Assembly (NCBI GenBank): GCA_045837725.1
Contig: JBEWZL010000179.1
Span: 124,001-188,000, forward strand
From: Vermamoeba vermiformis
Lineage: Eukaryota > Tubulinea > Echinamoebida
Reading direction: 5' to 3'
Length of the DNA stretch: 64,000 nt
Shown here piece by piece: positions 23,486 to 35,542 of this stretch; the first letter of the stretch is position 1; each line of letters begins with the position of its first letter. Made by a program: the position numbers and the translations under genes. A model generated the notes under the pieces. It was not told where the DNA came from. It saw nothing but the letters and a program-made list of their open reading frames with translations, and ran no database searches.

Positions 23486-25331
23486 CTAATTGATACCATG
23501 TTTGCGCAATGCTCCGTTCAACACAGTTTGAGCCTCATTGTTGTGATCCTTCATCATACGAGTAATATCTCTCGCTGTACCCGCTATATTCGAAACTCAG
23601 TACACTCGAATTGATGCAAACCACAGTTCAACTTACCTCTAACTTCCCTGCGTTTAGCCTCGTTTTGGATGTAACTAAAGAATTGTCCTGGAGTGTACTT
23701 AATGTCGACCAAGTTGTACGTCTCAGCAGTGACTTTCACCTGCACATAGGTCAGACTATCGTTCGCTTTGTAAACACTTTGTACTTACAGTCATGCCAAT
23801 AACAATGGTACGCAGCACATCGGGGTACTTGAACTTTTTGTACATGTCAGAAATTACTAGCTGGTAGGAAGCGAGTCCAATTTTTCCCTTCAGAGCAGCG
23901 ACTTTCGGGTCTTTCCTAAACCGAGAACAATTAACGTCAGTTACTCCTTACTGAGGCTCATTTAATGGTGAGTGCACTCACAAGAACTCGGCCTCCATTT
24001 TACGCTGGACCGCGATCGGGGAGAAAGCATGATAAGCCATGAGATCGTCGAAGCTGATCGCACCATCACCGTCCATATCCACCAAGGCAAACACCACTTT
24101 GGAAAGGTCAGATACCGTCGAATCTACAATCATTTGCGCAATATAATTCCACTTACCCGCATCTCTATTCGGGTTGCTCTGATAAGTGTCAGTATAAGTG
24201 AGGGCTCTCGACACCAAGCTATAGCCGAGGACGTAATTGGGCAACGTGATCACTCCTTCTTTTTGGCAACCAGTAATAACGAGCATCACGCGAGAGAAGT
24301 AATCGACCAAATCGGCATCGGTGACAATTTCTTGGACGATTTCCCGAGTGAAACCAGTCATATCATCAGTGGCAGAGAGAATGATCTATTCACATCGTTA
24401 GCAATGGTAAAAAAAGCCGTATTGAATTCTTACGATTAATTTAAAAATGTCCCAATCAACCAGTTTTGCCATCTTCTTTTTGTCGTCAATAGTGTCCGAT
24501 CCACCAGAAACTTCGCGGAATTGTGCGATAAAAGCATTAGCCCGTTCCAAAGGCACTATGAAACAGTTAGCGGTTGAGATCGACTCCGCATCTCACTCAC
24601 CATCAAGTCGAGTTTCGATCTTAGTGCGTGACTCGTCGTCAAGTAATAACTGAAATTATATAAGTTACAATTAGAGGCTCGGGTAATGGATCTATTGTTG
24701 TCTCTTACCAGCAACGGATAGTTAACTGTGAGGTGCAATTTTCCCGTAATCTTCTTCGCCTCCTTCTCGCTGGTTTTAGGGCCTGGTCCAAGTTCAAGAA
24801 CGACTTGTACATATTCTTTCTTTTCTTTCATAAGTTCTTTTTTGAGATCGATCTCCGCGTGACCCACTTTTAAACTGTTACTACAGAACAAGCGCTTGAC
24901 TAAAATACTTACAAAAATCCTTTCCGACCAAATCTTTGTCGTAAACATCGAAGCCGATCGTCCATTCTTGTTCAGAGAGTGAAAAGTCCCTACAAAAGTT
25001 TAGATGAAAAGAAAATTTAATTTTAAGGATTAATTAAAACTAACCATGAAGCTCTTTCGTTCCAAACAGGGTCCTACAAAGAAATTGGTTACGAAAGAAT
25101 CAAATCTAAAACGACTAACTTACCAACGTTTTCTGGATAACTTTTGTCTTTCGAATTTGTGCACCCGGTGTTAATCGGCCAAAAGAAACGTAAGGATCGG
25201 ACTTTCCTGCAATATTTTAATCATTACAGGTAATTTGATATGTTTTGCAATTCCAATTTACCGTTAGAATCCGCGGCTCGAAGTCCCTCAGCGCGCACGA
25301 TCGTGATAGATATGTCGTAGACCCCACTCAT
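23486..25331 (-). CDS. C2-domain protein with EF-hand-like region
   Basis: The ATG at 25331 begins MSGVYDISITIVRAEGL. Residues ~1-125 form a C2 domain: ADSNGKSDPYV, then TLDPVWNE, then FDVYDKDLVGKDF, which supply the Asp residues of the Ca2+ loops. A helical region follows that contains DMDGDGAISFDD (about 24060-24095), an EF-hand loop ending in Asp instead of the usual Glu. The C-terminal ~90 residues are helical (YQLVISDMYKKFKYPDVL, VTAETYNLVDIKYTPGQFF). About eleven exons end at TAG 23486-23488. A Ca2+-dependent membrane-binding role fits the domains. I do not recognise a named family for the whole architecture; C2-EF-hand proteins of this size occur in amoebozoans. Confidence 0.72.
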
Positions 25332-25925
25332 TTATATTACTTGACGTGATAAGATCAGTGGAAAAGCACGAATTACCTTTTTCCAAATTTTTAACCATTA
25401 TGGTTTTTTGTGCACAAAAATCATCCAGAATATAAATGGTCGATCAAATCAGTAATGAAGAGTACACTTACTGCAGTGTGTTTGCATTAAGAAGAAAAAT
25501 TTTAAGGTCCAATGTGAAAGCAAAAGGAATTCCTTTAGAAGATCGATCGGATCGCCATACAGTCGCACCACTTGGTGGATATTATGACGAATATTCGATC
25601 ACAAAAAGTATAAATATCGTTCAAAGGTTCGCATAACCACGAATCCCTTCATCGTCAAGCAACAATGGCAGCAAACACATGTGTTTCCAAATTACGACTC
25701 TAAGCAGGCCGAACAGAGCACCAGCGCAGTATCCAATCTGTACGCGTACCTAACATTAGCACCTTCTTCTATTTAAAGTACTTTGTGAAGTATGGCAGGC
25801 TCGTAGTCCGGAACTATTTTTGGCCGGTTGTCGTAGTGCGAAGATTATTTTGTGTCACCTAATAAATACAGTTTGTTAAATTAGCGGAACATATTTAACA
25901 CAACAATAGATCCGAATATAACAAA
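25332..25925. other. intergenic region with two unexplained short open frames
   Basis: This is a divergent promoter region between the C2 gene (minus) and the carboxylase gene (plus). Plus-strand frames of 66 codons (25436-25636, ATG start) and about 48 codons (25630-25773, no ATG, ending TAA) lie in different registers. No good intron joins them. Amino-acid use in the second (starting ITTNPFIVKQQWQQ) looks protein-like. A small unrecognised gene is possible, but I cannot support one. Confidence 0.3.
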
Positions 25926-28876
25926 ATGCAATCTAAAAAGTATGTCATGCAAGCAAATGACGGATTTGTAGAGTACTTTGTTTGAACTTTCTTTTGCTTT
26001 GGAGACTAATGATATTTTTTAATATTGAAATACTGAATATTTACTAATTTTTCTTGCTTTATAGCGCGTCGTACCATCCCATCCGCAAAATTTTGGTCGC
26101 CAACAGAGGTGAAATTGCTTTGCGCGTCATGCGCACTTGCAAAAAATTAGGCATTGCGACCGTGGCTGTGTACTCTTCGGCTGACAAGTAAGGACAATGA
26201 ATTAAAATATTTGGTGATTTTCTACACGATATTTTTGACCAGCGCGTGGATCTGGTTAATGCTAAAATGTGCTGCAGGAATATAAATAATAACACTGCAA
26301 TGCTCCATTAAATTTTAACAACATTCTCTCTGTTGGTAAATTAAATTGTTTGGCTAAAGGACACATTTTATTAGTGGGTTCGATCAAGTTACCAGATCAC
26401 ACCACTTCGGATTACGTATTTATCGCTACAATTGAATATTAAGTATCTTTTCCAACACCTTCTGACCTTGCTTGTTAGGAACGCCCCTTTTGTTGAGTTT
26501 GCGGATGAAGCGATCGGTATTGGTGGACCAACCTCCAAAGAATCCTATTTGAACCAAGAATCTATTATCAATGCTGCAAAGCGTGCAAATGTCGACGCCA
26601 TTCACCCAGGTATGCTATTTTAGGACACGCCTCAGTTTGTGTACCGAATCTGACAACTTCCGAAGGTTACGGTTTTCTTTCCGAAAACTCGACTTTTTCA
26701 GCTCGTGTAGAACAAGAAGGTTTCATTTTTATTGGTCCCAAGCCTGACAGCATTGACCGAATGGGATCCAAAATTGGCGCTAAGAACTTATTGACCAGTC
26801 CTCCTCACGCTGGAAAAATTCCAGTAATTCCAGGTTACAACGGAAGTGATCAAAGCGTTGAAAAATTGACTGCTGAGGCCTTGAAAATTGGTAAGAATTA
26901 AATTTCAGATCCGGATCTTTGCAACTCAATTTCAGCATTTCTAAATAAGGAAATGTATCCTAACTATCTATATCACATTAGGCTTCCCAGTCTTGCTTAA
27001 AGCCTCAGCTGGTGGCGGTGGCAAAGGTATGAGAGTCGTGCGCCAACGTGATGAACTCGAGGAGACAATTGCCTCGTGCAAACGTGAAGGCCAAGAGTCA
27101 TTCGGTGACGCCTCGTTGTTGATTGAAAAGTACTTTGATCGTGTGCGACACATTGAAATTCAAATCTTCGGTGACTCACACGGCAATGTCGTGCACTTGG
27201 GTGAACGTGATTGCTCCGTACAACGCCGTCATCAAAAGATTATTGAAGTACGTTAGAACTTTATACTATAGAAAGAACTAACTTTCCTTATTAGGAAACT
27301 CCTTCACCTATTATGTCAAACGAACTTCGCGAGAAAATGGGTCAAACAGCGTGTGTCATTGGTCAAGCCATAAACTACCTCGGCGCAGGCACTGTTGAGT
27401 TCATCTTTGACGAAGACTCCAAACAATTTTTCTTCCTCGAAGTCAACACTCGTTTGCAAGTAGAACATCCCATCACTGAAGCTGTCACTGGTACGTGAAG
27501 TGTGACTAACATGCGTGGATCCAGCTCTTCTAACGATGACAGGCCTCGACTTGGTTGAGCTCCAAATTCGCATTGCTGAAGGTGTGAGCTTATGGGACTT
27601 GGGCTTGAAACAAATCAATCGCCGCGGTCACGCTATTGAGTGCCGTGTCTACGCTGAAGACCCTCTCAATGACTTCTTGCCTGCCGTCGGTAAAATTCAC
27701 TTAATGTTGCCTTCTGACACTCCGGTATGTCCGCGCTATCGTTTATTAATCTGTATACTTAACCTATATTTCTAATCAGGGCATGCGTTATGACAGCGGT
27801 GTCAGATCCGGCAGTGAAGTGAGCATTTACTACGACCCTATGATTGCCAAAGTCATTGCTTATGGACGCGATCGTATTGAAGCCACTCAACTGATGATCA
27901 AAGCACTCAGCGAGTTGGTTATTTTTGGCAACTTACAGACCAATCAGAAGTTCTTGATTCAAGTTCTGACGCACCCCAAGTTCGTGCAAGGCGAATATAA
28001 CACGCACTTCATCAACAACTTCTTGCCTAAAGAAGTCCGTGAGCAGTACGTGGCTCTCGATGAGAAGGCTCAAAAAGAACTTTGCATCGCTGCTCTCATG
28101 TTCGATTGGCACTACAGAACTAACAAACGTGAATTGCTCAAGTTCGTCACACCTGGTCTCCGCAACGTCCCTTACAGGTATGCTTATTCATAATATATTA
28201 TAGATATAGCCCGTTCTCACCCTTGATGCCAAACAGACCTCAAACCATGTCCCTCACACTCGGCAAACAAACTTACACCTTGCAATACACGCACATGGGC
28301 GCGCACAAACCCAAGCCCGAGAAAGAATTCGAAGTGAAGATTGGCGACGAGCAATTCTTGGCGTCATACCGTGTTGTTCCACGCGGTCCTAACAGCGCCG
28401 TTCCTGCTGAACTGTCTCAAATGACCGACGTTTTGTTAGTAAGTGTCAATGGCATGACACGGCCGTATACTTTGTTCAGCGAAGATCACGATGATGTGCG
28501 ATACAAAGTCAACACTGTCAACGCTTCACACGTCGAATCAATTTTCATTCACACTCCCACTTTTGGCTCGCACTTGATCAAGAAGAATCCTAAGCTGCAA
28601 GTTGGAGGCACTGGCAATGACAAAGAAGACCAACAAGTAGGTCTCTACAAGGCCATGATGTCCGGCAAGATTGTCAAAATTGTTGCCACGCCCGGCCAGA
28701 CCGTGAAGAAGGGCGCAGTGCTGGTGATCATGGAGTCCATGAAGATGGAGACTAGGATCGAGTCGCAAGAAGACGGTGTTGTGGATCAAGTGTTCACCAA
28801 GGAAGGCATTGTCGTGCAAGAAGGTGACCCGCTCTTGTTCGTGAAAAAGCCTGAACAACAAGCTGCCAAGAAATAG
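25926..28876 (+). CDS. MCCC1: biotin-dependent acyl-CoA carboxylase alpha subunit (MCC-alpha type)
   Basis: The ATG at 25926 (MQSK) splices to [20 protein letters not shown]. Biotin carboxylase motifs appear in order: [10 protein letters not shown] (split by an intron at ~26612-26664), the Gly-rich ATP loop [12 protein letters not shown] (about 27000-27035), [41 protein letters not shown] and RVYAEDP. A linker domain leads to a biotinyl domain at the C-terminus with [12 protein letters not shown] (about 28725-28760; the Lys between the two Met is biotinylated). The stop is TAG at 28874-28876. Total length (~720 residues) and domain order fit methylcrotonyl-CoA or propionyl-CoA carboxylase alpha; [12 protein letters not shown] and the hinge favour MCC-alpha. 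It catalyses ATP-dependent biotin carboxylation in leucine breakdown. Unlike typical members there is no obvious mitochondrial presequence, only ~10 residues before the first strand. Confidence 0.9.
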
Positions 28877-28957
28877 ACCAATCACAGCACTCTTTGTTAA
28901 TTTTTGTATTCTTATTCGTACAGTAAACCCTCGAGTTTTCACGCAAAGCACGTGCTT

Positions 28958-31062
28958 TTACTTTACCAAATAAGGCAATAACGAGTCCAGTACAATGCGT
29001 CCCTTCGGTGTCGTTCTGAACCCTTCGTTGTCAATCACTAACAGCCCTTCATTAGCACATCTCTCTAGTGCCTCTAAGTCAATGAACTCATGTCTGTTAG
29101 TGCTGTCAACACCGTGCTCGGCGAGTGTGGCCCACTTTACTCCTTCGTTGATACGCAGCCCCATCATCACTATTTCCTAATCAGGCAACAAACGTTATTT
29201 TAGGAAGTCGCTGTGGAGATTCGTACCATTGCTGTTTGCGCTGTGGTCAATTGAGTCCGTTCAACATTGCCCGAGCCACTATTCAACACTGCGTCCATCC
29301 ACTTGCTGGGGTGTTTGATTTGAATCAGCGAGTAGCGTGCGTCATCTGTCGTCACTCTGCTCGATGCGCCTGGACCCACGCCAATGTAGTCCCAGCCTCG
29401 CCAGTACGCAAGATTGTGTCTGAATAACATTATCATTATTTTATGTTAATATCATGTCTAATGTTTGTACCTGGACTCGTGTCCTGGTTTGGCAAAGTTG
29501 CTGACTTCGTATTGAACGAGACCGGACTTGGCTGCTTCCTATTGGTGCAAATAATCATTATTACAGCTCTTTCATGTCATTCGTCGTAATCACTCTCGTA
29601 CCTCCACACTAATGTTGTACAATTCTTCTTGCACTTCTTCGCTGGGCAATGTGACTAATTTGGTAATTTTTGTCAGTTGGCCGATTGATCATTGTTTAAT
29701 CACGTGATTTGTTGGCTTACTTTTGCCATTTTTGTACCGATTGTGAAATCTGTTTCAGTGAACGGTGAATAAAAATATCTTTTGTTATTTGCAAATATTT
29801 TTCACGTACGCAGTGCCAGGCTCAATCGTCAAATTATATAGAGATAAATGTGTCGTGCCGTAACTCAATGCGTGCTGTGCTAATATTAGCTACTGAATTG
29901 TTGCAAAGATTGATGGATCTGTTTTGAACTCACTTGCAATTCTTTTCGCCAACTTTCAGCTGTCTGTTTGTCGTGGCGTGAATAAATCAAATCAAAACTG
30001 ACGCGCGGAAAAATTTGCTTGGCCTGTTGAATGACACGTGTCGCTTCCTGAATGACATGTCAATTGCTAGTTCCGTTCAGTGAAAACAACGAAATGTACT
30101 CGCCTCCGCCGTATGATTTCTGCCTAAATATTTCAAGTCTTCTGGGATCAATGACTAAAAAAGGAAATTAATGGTCTTGGTTCAGTGAACGAATAAATAG
30201 GCAAAGTTACCTGAATACCCAATGATAGCCGTTCAATTCCTGCTTCTCTGAACTGCTTGAATTTTTCCGCTTCGAACGACTGCAAAGATTAGACGCGATA
30301 TTAACGGTGTTTTTTGTAATTTTGAATGCGTACAGTCGGATTGGCCTCCATTGATATTTCGACATCATCTGCAAACGGTAATTTGGAGCTCAAATGATTG
30401 ATTATTTCCTTAAATGTTGAGGGCTATATTTAACTCATTAGTATTAATATTTGAAACGATAAAGAGTTGACTTACTTTTGCTAGCGAAGGAGTTCCGCCT
30501 CCAAAAAATATCTAATAGGGAATCATTCAGTATATTGGATATATTTTAAATAATAAGAGATAATTACCGAAGAAATAGTCACGGGCTCGGAATAATATTC
30601 GATAAATCGATCGAGCTCCTTTAGGATTGACGTTTTCATTCGTTCATGAGGGATAGCTGCATCGTCCTCGGCTAAATATCTATTGAAATCGCAATATGGA
30701 CATATTGATTTGCAGAATGGCCTGTCAGTAATTAATCAGTTGGATCTGGATTGAAACAAAAAATATACTGGGCCTCAAATAATTTTAATAATATTATTGG
30801 GATGTTAGAGTAACATTTTTACAAAGGAATTTACCAATGAATGTACACTGCGACTTTTTTGGGCGATTTAATTTTTCGATCACGATCCGATCCATAAAAT
30901 CTTCTTGATACGCCTGCTTTATTTACATCTCGTTAATTAATTTTGACTTCGTGTATTGTTTACGCGATAAAGAAGCAAATAAAATCACATACATCCGTAC
31001 GCCGTTGTAGATCCAGCGATCGGCAACTTTTGCAGTCGTCTTAATAATGACCGCGATAGCAT
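28958..31062 (-). CDS. RSAD1: HemW/RSAD1 radical-SAM protein
   Basis: The ATG at 31062 starts MLSRSLLRRLQKLP, an Arg/Leu-rich amphipathic N-terminus like a mitochondrial presequence. PFCKSICPYCDFNRY (split by an intron, ~30670-30720) carries the CxxxCxxC [4Fe-4S]/SAM motif. SSIFFGGGTPSLAKPS, EISMEANP, HNLAYWRGWDYIGVGPGA (~29360-29430) and a C-terminal winged-helix part beginning MMGLRINEGV complete the HemN/HemW family layout. Family members bind heme and act as heme chaperones in mitochondria rather than as true coproporphyrinogen oxidases. There are about twelve exons, mostly 60-150 nt. The stop is TAA at 28958-28960, 81 bp from the carboxylase stop (convergent). Confidence 0.88.
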
Positions 31063-31136
31063 TGCGTGATAGGATTATGCCTCGTATATATTAATTAATG
31101 TTTCCTATTGTTCCGTAGTCCAAATGATCGAACACA

Positions 31137-31478
31137 ATGGTAAATTGTTTCGAAAAGGGACTGTCCGCGCTCGCGATCGCAAATATTCTAAAGAGGTTTG
31201 CCATTAATCATGATATTAATGGCATAGTATATCTATCGGCATGTTTGCAGGGGCAAGAATAAGAGTAATATCAAGATTAGACCATGCAAAACGCTTAAAA
31301 GGAAAGTATGTTACATCCGATTTATTGAATCAAAACTTCCTCGCCCAATTACGAGCTAGTTATTATACTAACGCGTAATTAGGTTCGGATAACACCAATA
31401 AAAGAGTCCCTAAGCAGGGAAAATTGCGCAAAATTGTTTTTTGTTTTCAAAATTCTCCGACGGTTCGTGCAGATCTAA
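31137..31478 (+). CDS. small basic hypothetical protein
   Basis: The ATG at 31137 begins MVNCFEKGLSALAIANIL. Two introns give one frame of about 70 residues. The first has donor GTTTGC at 31196 and acceptor TTTGCAG at 31250. The second has donor GTATGT at about 31305 and a perfect TACTAAC branch site before its TTAG acceptor at 31382. The middle is strongly basic (KNKSNIKIRPCKTLKRK), so an RNA- or ribosome-related role is conceivable, but I do not recognise it. The stop TAA at 31476-31478 overlaps the stop of the convergent minus-strand gene. The 74 bp between this ATG and the RSAD1 start would be a shared promoter. Confidence 0.42.
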
Positions 31479-32287
31479 CCAGTGAGCTTAGTGGGCTCTC
31501 TGTCGTCTAGAAAATGAAATAAAAAGTCGTCTACGAAGCATTTGAGATGAAATTCGTCTTGTCTGAGACTATGGCGGGCACCTTCTTTGCGTTCAAAATA
31601 TTTGAAGTACAAGATGGCGGTTTTGAGCAGTTCCATACCGTCAGGTGTAGATCTAAATTGATAAAATTATTATGGTGCTTATAATTTAATTAATGAAGAG
31701 GTTTGAAAGCTAGATTTGCTTGCACAATTTTTAACGAATTTTCTGTGCGATCAAAAATCAAAGGACTATCACCATCACATTAAATAATATTATGTATATT
31801 GCATGATATGCCGTAAACCATAATCAAATACTAAATGTGGTAGTTTTCGCGATTTGGTTTTTGACGTTTTTGTTTCAATCTAGTTCGAAAAGCTTAGACC
31901 TGCGAGTATATTCACTTACCTAAACTCTTTAATTTCATTTTTGGGTCTACTAAGACAGGCTGAAGCCTTCGTCTCAAATTCGCCTGCGTTTTGAAGATCG
32001 AGTTCGTCGGGAAGGGACAATTCTCCGTAGGTAGATAGCTCTTTGGATATATTCTCTTTAATAGTCATTTTGAATATCAGATTGGACACATCTATCATGC
32101 CCGAATCATTTTTTGAGTGCCGCTGCAACCTTGGTGGGGTCGGTGCCGATGTAGTGTTATTACCAACTGGGTTGGTCTTGCTGTAAAAGCTTTTGCTGCG
32201 TCCCCTTCGCTGCGGCACCTCCTCGGTCTTGGGCAGTGCGCCTTCCATTCCAGCAGCAGATGTAGGCTGGCTAACTTCCGTGGCCAT
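31475..32287 (-). CDS. hypothetical protein with conserved-looking C-terminal helices
   Basis: The ATG at 32287 (MATEVSQPTSAAG) opens exon 1, to about 31920. After an intron of roughly 265 nt, exon 2 (31655-31475) ends in TAG. The ~182-residue product has a disordered N-terminus rich in Ser, Pro and Arg (RRGRSKSFYSK, TPPRLQRHSK). A helical C-terminal half (GMELLKTAILYFKYFERKEG, FHLKCFVDDFLFHFLDD) follows. I do not recognise the family. It could be a regulatory or adaptor protein with phosphorylatable basic motifs. Coding support comes from splice-compatible frames and codon pattern. Its stop codon overlaps that of the plus-strand gene ending at 31478. Confidence 0.55.
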
Positions 32288-32835
32288 ATGTACAAAATAT
32301 AAAATTCGCGATAATATATATACGGAATTGAAGCTGTACAACCAATTCCAAAGACTATGAAACAAAAAATATATACAAGATTAGGTCCGTTGTGGACTCT
32401 CTGTTTGATCTGGTTTAAATTTTGTTTACAGTTTTTTTTACGGCCGTCAATCTTCAGCGAGATTTATGCGCTAACATTTCAATGCGGACCTATAGCTGTC
32501 AACACGTCAATCTATCATCACGCACCACGATCCGAATCTTTATGCATTATAAACAAAAGAAGTAATAGTGACGCGAAGATTCTGATCAGATCTGCTTTGC
32601 TCGTGCGATCGAGATCTTGTGTGTCAACTACTAAAGTTGAGAAATTCACCTTAATTGATTCTCGGACTATTTCAATCGGATTTTGTGTCGCGGCATTGAA
32701 TAGGAATCTTTGTGTTAGTCCTCGGCCTATTGATTTCGAACTGTGGGACCGAACGGCCAAATCCAATCAACAACGTCAGCTGCATCAATTCAGTTTATTT
32801 ACATCATCATAATAATATATTAATTACAAACCTAT
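32288..32835. other. 548-bp gap with overlapping antisense open frames, coding status unclear
   Basis: A plus-strand frame of 151 codons runs from ATG 32357 to 32812, and a minus-strand frame without ATG spans 32518-32766. The plus frame has a hydrophobic N-terminus but irregular composition. The minus frame (containing NPIEIVRESIKVNFSTLVVD) has more protein-like composition but lacks a start. At most one is real. The region also serves as upstream sequence of the minus gene at 32287. Confidence 0.3.
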
Positions 32836-33787
32836 CTACTTTTTGTTCGGATTGGAGCTATTAAAGCCGGTCGGCAGTCCTAAGGCAGCCATATCCAGCT
32901 CGCCTTCAGCAGGAGCAACAAATTCCGCTTCTTCATCGTCCTTTTTCTTCTCATCGTCTTTTTTTTCTTTCTTTTGTTGCTTTCGCTTTCTTTTCTCTTC
33001 CTCTTCGTCCTCTTGAGCCTTCTTAACTCGCTCATCCAGATCTAGATACCGAAAGCCGTCAATCACCGTTACAATACACAAATGGATAATATACTCCATC
33101 ATTAATTAATGCGTACCGTAATGCTTGACATCGTCGCGCTTTCTCTTGTGCTTGTTCAATCGATCGCGAACATCTTGCAAAGTGGATCGTTCGACACGCA
33201 GTGACATACCGAGCATGCGCTGGTCTTAATAATAGTGGTATTAATATTATTGTTATGAAAGAATACTATAACCGCCAGTACTTACGATTCTTGCCGTTCA
33301 AGTGATCCAAATACGTCATCGAGTCCTTTAATGTGCAGTCACAAACAGCGCAATGAAATGCACCTAATTCAGAAGATGGCGCGCCAGCATTGACCGAGGT
33401 AAATTTGCCGACTTTCTCGTCCAAATTTATAATTTCCTCGCGTTCTTTCAAAGGTCCTCGCTGCACTAAAAATTACGAATTAATTTAGAATAATATTTAC
33501 GAAATTATTATGCGCCATATTTTGCATATTTAATTAAAACAGAATATTCCTTGTTTATTCAAAAATTAATTTTGCGAGATCCTTTCACCTACCTGGAATA
33601 GCGGACCTTTTCTTCGATTGATTATCGACATCCTCTCCGCGCTCGCGAGCCTCGGCCTTTTTTCGAAACTCCTCAACGTTCCAAGAGCGACGCTTCGTGT
33701 GATCGACCGTACCTCCGTAGATCCCTTGCTTCAGGGAGACAACAAGTTAGAACCATAAAAAATGCTTAGTTAACGTACCTGTGACAT
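32836..33787 (-). CDS. ZMAT2: ZMAT2/SNU23 spliceosomal zinc-finger protein
   Basis: The ATG at 33787 (MSQ) splices to GIYGGTVDHTKRRSWNVEEF. The single matrin-type C2H2 finger reads [25 protein letters not shown] (about 33290-33350). It is followed by QRMLGMSLRVERSTLQDV, the family signature. A highly charged Lys/Glu C-terminus (about 32930-33040) ends with a Gly/Asn tail and TAG at 32836-32838. Five short introns are present. SNU23/ZMAT2 is a component of the U4/U6.U5 tri-snRNP needed for activation of the pre-mRNA spliceosome, which is fitting in this intron-rich genome. It is divergent from RPL13A, with 192 bp between starts. Confidence 0.93.
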
Positions 33788-33979
33788 CGTTTAACGTTTT
33801 CTAAGCACGTAAAGCAACGAGAAAGAGTTGTGGTAGTCGAGACTTAACGATGGTTAAGTCACGGTCAAATTTTATCAATTTTATGAAACAAAATTTTCAA
33901 CCGAGATTTTTCATCTTCTCCTGCCCTTTGTTTTGTATGCGCTCTTTTGCATTACAGGTCCACAGAACTAAATAGAATC
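33788..33979. promoter_or_regulatory. divergent promoter region ZMAT2/RPL13A
   Basis: This 192-bp interval separates two opposite start codons and must contain the promoters and 5' leaders of both genes. A pyrimidine-rich plus-strand stretch (CATCTTCTCCTGCCCTTTG, about 33911-33929) lies upstream of the ribosomal protein gene, as is common for such genes. No clear TATA box is seen. Confidence 0.5.
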
Positions 33980-35055
33980 ATGTTTGAGAAGGTAAATATC
34001 GAGGACTTAATATTGGTCGAGCAATTATTATGCTAGGGTTTCATCTGGTCGAGAAGATCCGAATCTTATTTATTATTGGCTCTCAACGCAGAATATACCT
34101 TCAAACAAATAATATTATTGTTATACACGTAATATTACGGCAATATTATTAGTTGGGCGAATATATTTGTGGAGAGAGATATTATTGTAATAATTATTAA
34201 TTTATTTTCATCCCTAGCGTAATAATTCTCTACACACGATATTGAATTAATTTACTTGTAAATAATATCACTCAATCTTCAATAGCACTCGATCAGTTAA
34301 CACTATCCCGAATCAGATTAGATTTTAATGATTATTTTATAGAGAGTTGTTGTCGACGCGCGTGGTCACCTTCTTGGCCGCTTGGCTAGCTACTTGGCTA
34401 AGGAACTCTTGTTGGGTCAACGCATCGTCGTTGTCCGCTGCGAGGAGATCAATATCACTGGTCGCTGTAAGTAGCTATTTTAATTTATTATTTATAAATA
34501 CGGAGGGATCGATTGTTAGTGCAATGCGATTTTGTTTAAACGAACAACGTAACAAGTGCAGATTATTAATGTTTTGTTTTACGATCAGTCATCCGCAACA
34601 AGAACAAATTCATGTACTTCCTCCAAAAGCGCATGAACACTAACCCCAAGAGGGGCCCTATTCACTTCAGAGCCCCCTCCATGCTCCTCTGGAGAGCCGT
34701 CCGCGGAATGTTGCCCCACAAGTCAGTTCGCGGTCAACTCGCTTTGAACAGATTGAAGGTCTTGGACGGCTGCCCTCCTCCTTTTGACAAGGTTAAGCGC
34801 ATGGTTGTCCCTGACGCCCTTCGCGTTGTCAGACTCGCCCCTGGCCGCAAGTTCACCACTCTCAAGGATCTCTGCGCCGAAGTTGGCTGGAAGTACAGCA
34901 ACGTTATTGAAAAGTTGGAGGCTAAGCGAAAGGTTCGCGCCGCCGCTTGGTACGCCAAGAAGAAGGCTTTGCTTAAGTTGAAGAAGCAAGCCGCCACCAA
35001 CGTCGCTGCTAAGGTGCAAAACGAAAACAAAGTTCTCGCCCAATACGGTTTCTAA
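33980..35055 (+). CDS. RPL13A: 60S ribosomal protein L13a (uL13)
   Basis: A tiny first exon (33980-33991, MFEK) is followed by a 351-nt intron. Exon 2 (from 34343) reads [20 protein letters not shown], and a third exon from about 34590 carries the rest. Motifs [36 protein letters not shown] and [20 protein letters not shown] are typical uL13. A basic C-terminal extension ([18 protein letters not shown]) completes the ~200-residue eukaryotic form. The stop is TAA at 35053-35055. It is a structural protein of the large ribosomal subunit. Codon usage is more GC-ending than in neighbours, as expected for a highly expressed gene. The first intron is much longer than most here and may hold expression signals. 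I found no C/D-box snoRNA pattern in it. Confidence 0.97.
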
Positions 35056-35542
35056 AAAAGATCCAAGTAAATAAATAATATTGTCAAATAATGTGGACCT
35101 CATTGCACAATAAATAAAAATCATAAAAACTAAAAGAGCCTTTGCTTTGTTGACGCGTACCAGGCAGCTGTCGTTCATTTGACATGCTCCGCAGAATTCT
35201 TGCGGAAAATAACTGGCCGAAAAAAAATGAACGGTGATAACCATAAATAAAACATAATCTCCTTTTAATCTCGAACGCTGTATCTCTCTACAATCTCGCC
35301 CAAATTTACATCATTTTATAGTGTCCTTTGCTTGTCGATAGCTGCAACAAATCATCTTCGACTGAGTATCGCTGGTAAGTAATACTCCCGATCGACCACT
35401 GCGAACCGGCGCCGTTACTGAATTCCTTATTTTATATAGATCCAGTAGTCGAAGAAATCAATTTGCAATTAATAGACTGATACTATCAAATTAAATTACA
35501 ACATAAAAAAAACCAAGAGAAAAGTTTCAGTTAGTGTTTAAC
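35056..35542. other. intergenic/5'UTR region
   Basis: The first ~100 bp is RPL13A 3' sequence with AATAAA-like motifs. GGTAAGTAATACTCC at about 35372 with an acceptor near 35440 (TTTTATATAG) suggests a 5'UTR intron of the downstream MYB gene. No other coding signal is seen. Confidence 0.4.

Noticed and set aside
32357-32812. 151-codon plus-strand frame as a definite gene
   Set aside because: It has an ATG and good length but irregular composition, no recognisable domain, and an equally plausible antisense frame. Listed only as an uncertain region.
33992-34342. snoRNA in the RPL13A first intron, as in mammals
   Set aside because: No TGATGA...CTGA box pair or closing stem was found in either intron.
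34723-35244. 173-codon minus-strand open frame
   Set aside because: Lies opposite the RPL13A coding exon, which has strong family motifs. It is a shadow of biased codon use in a highly expressed gene.
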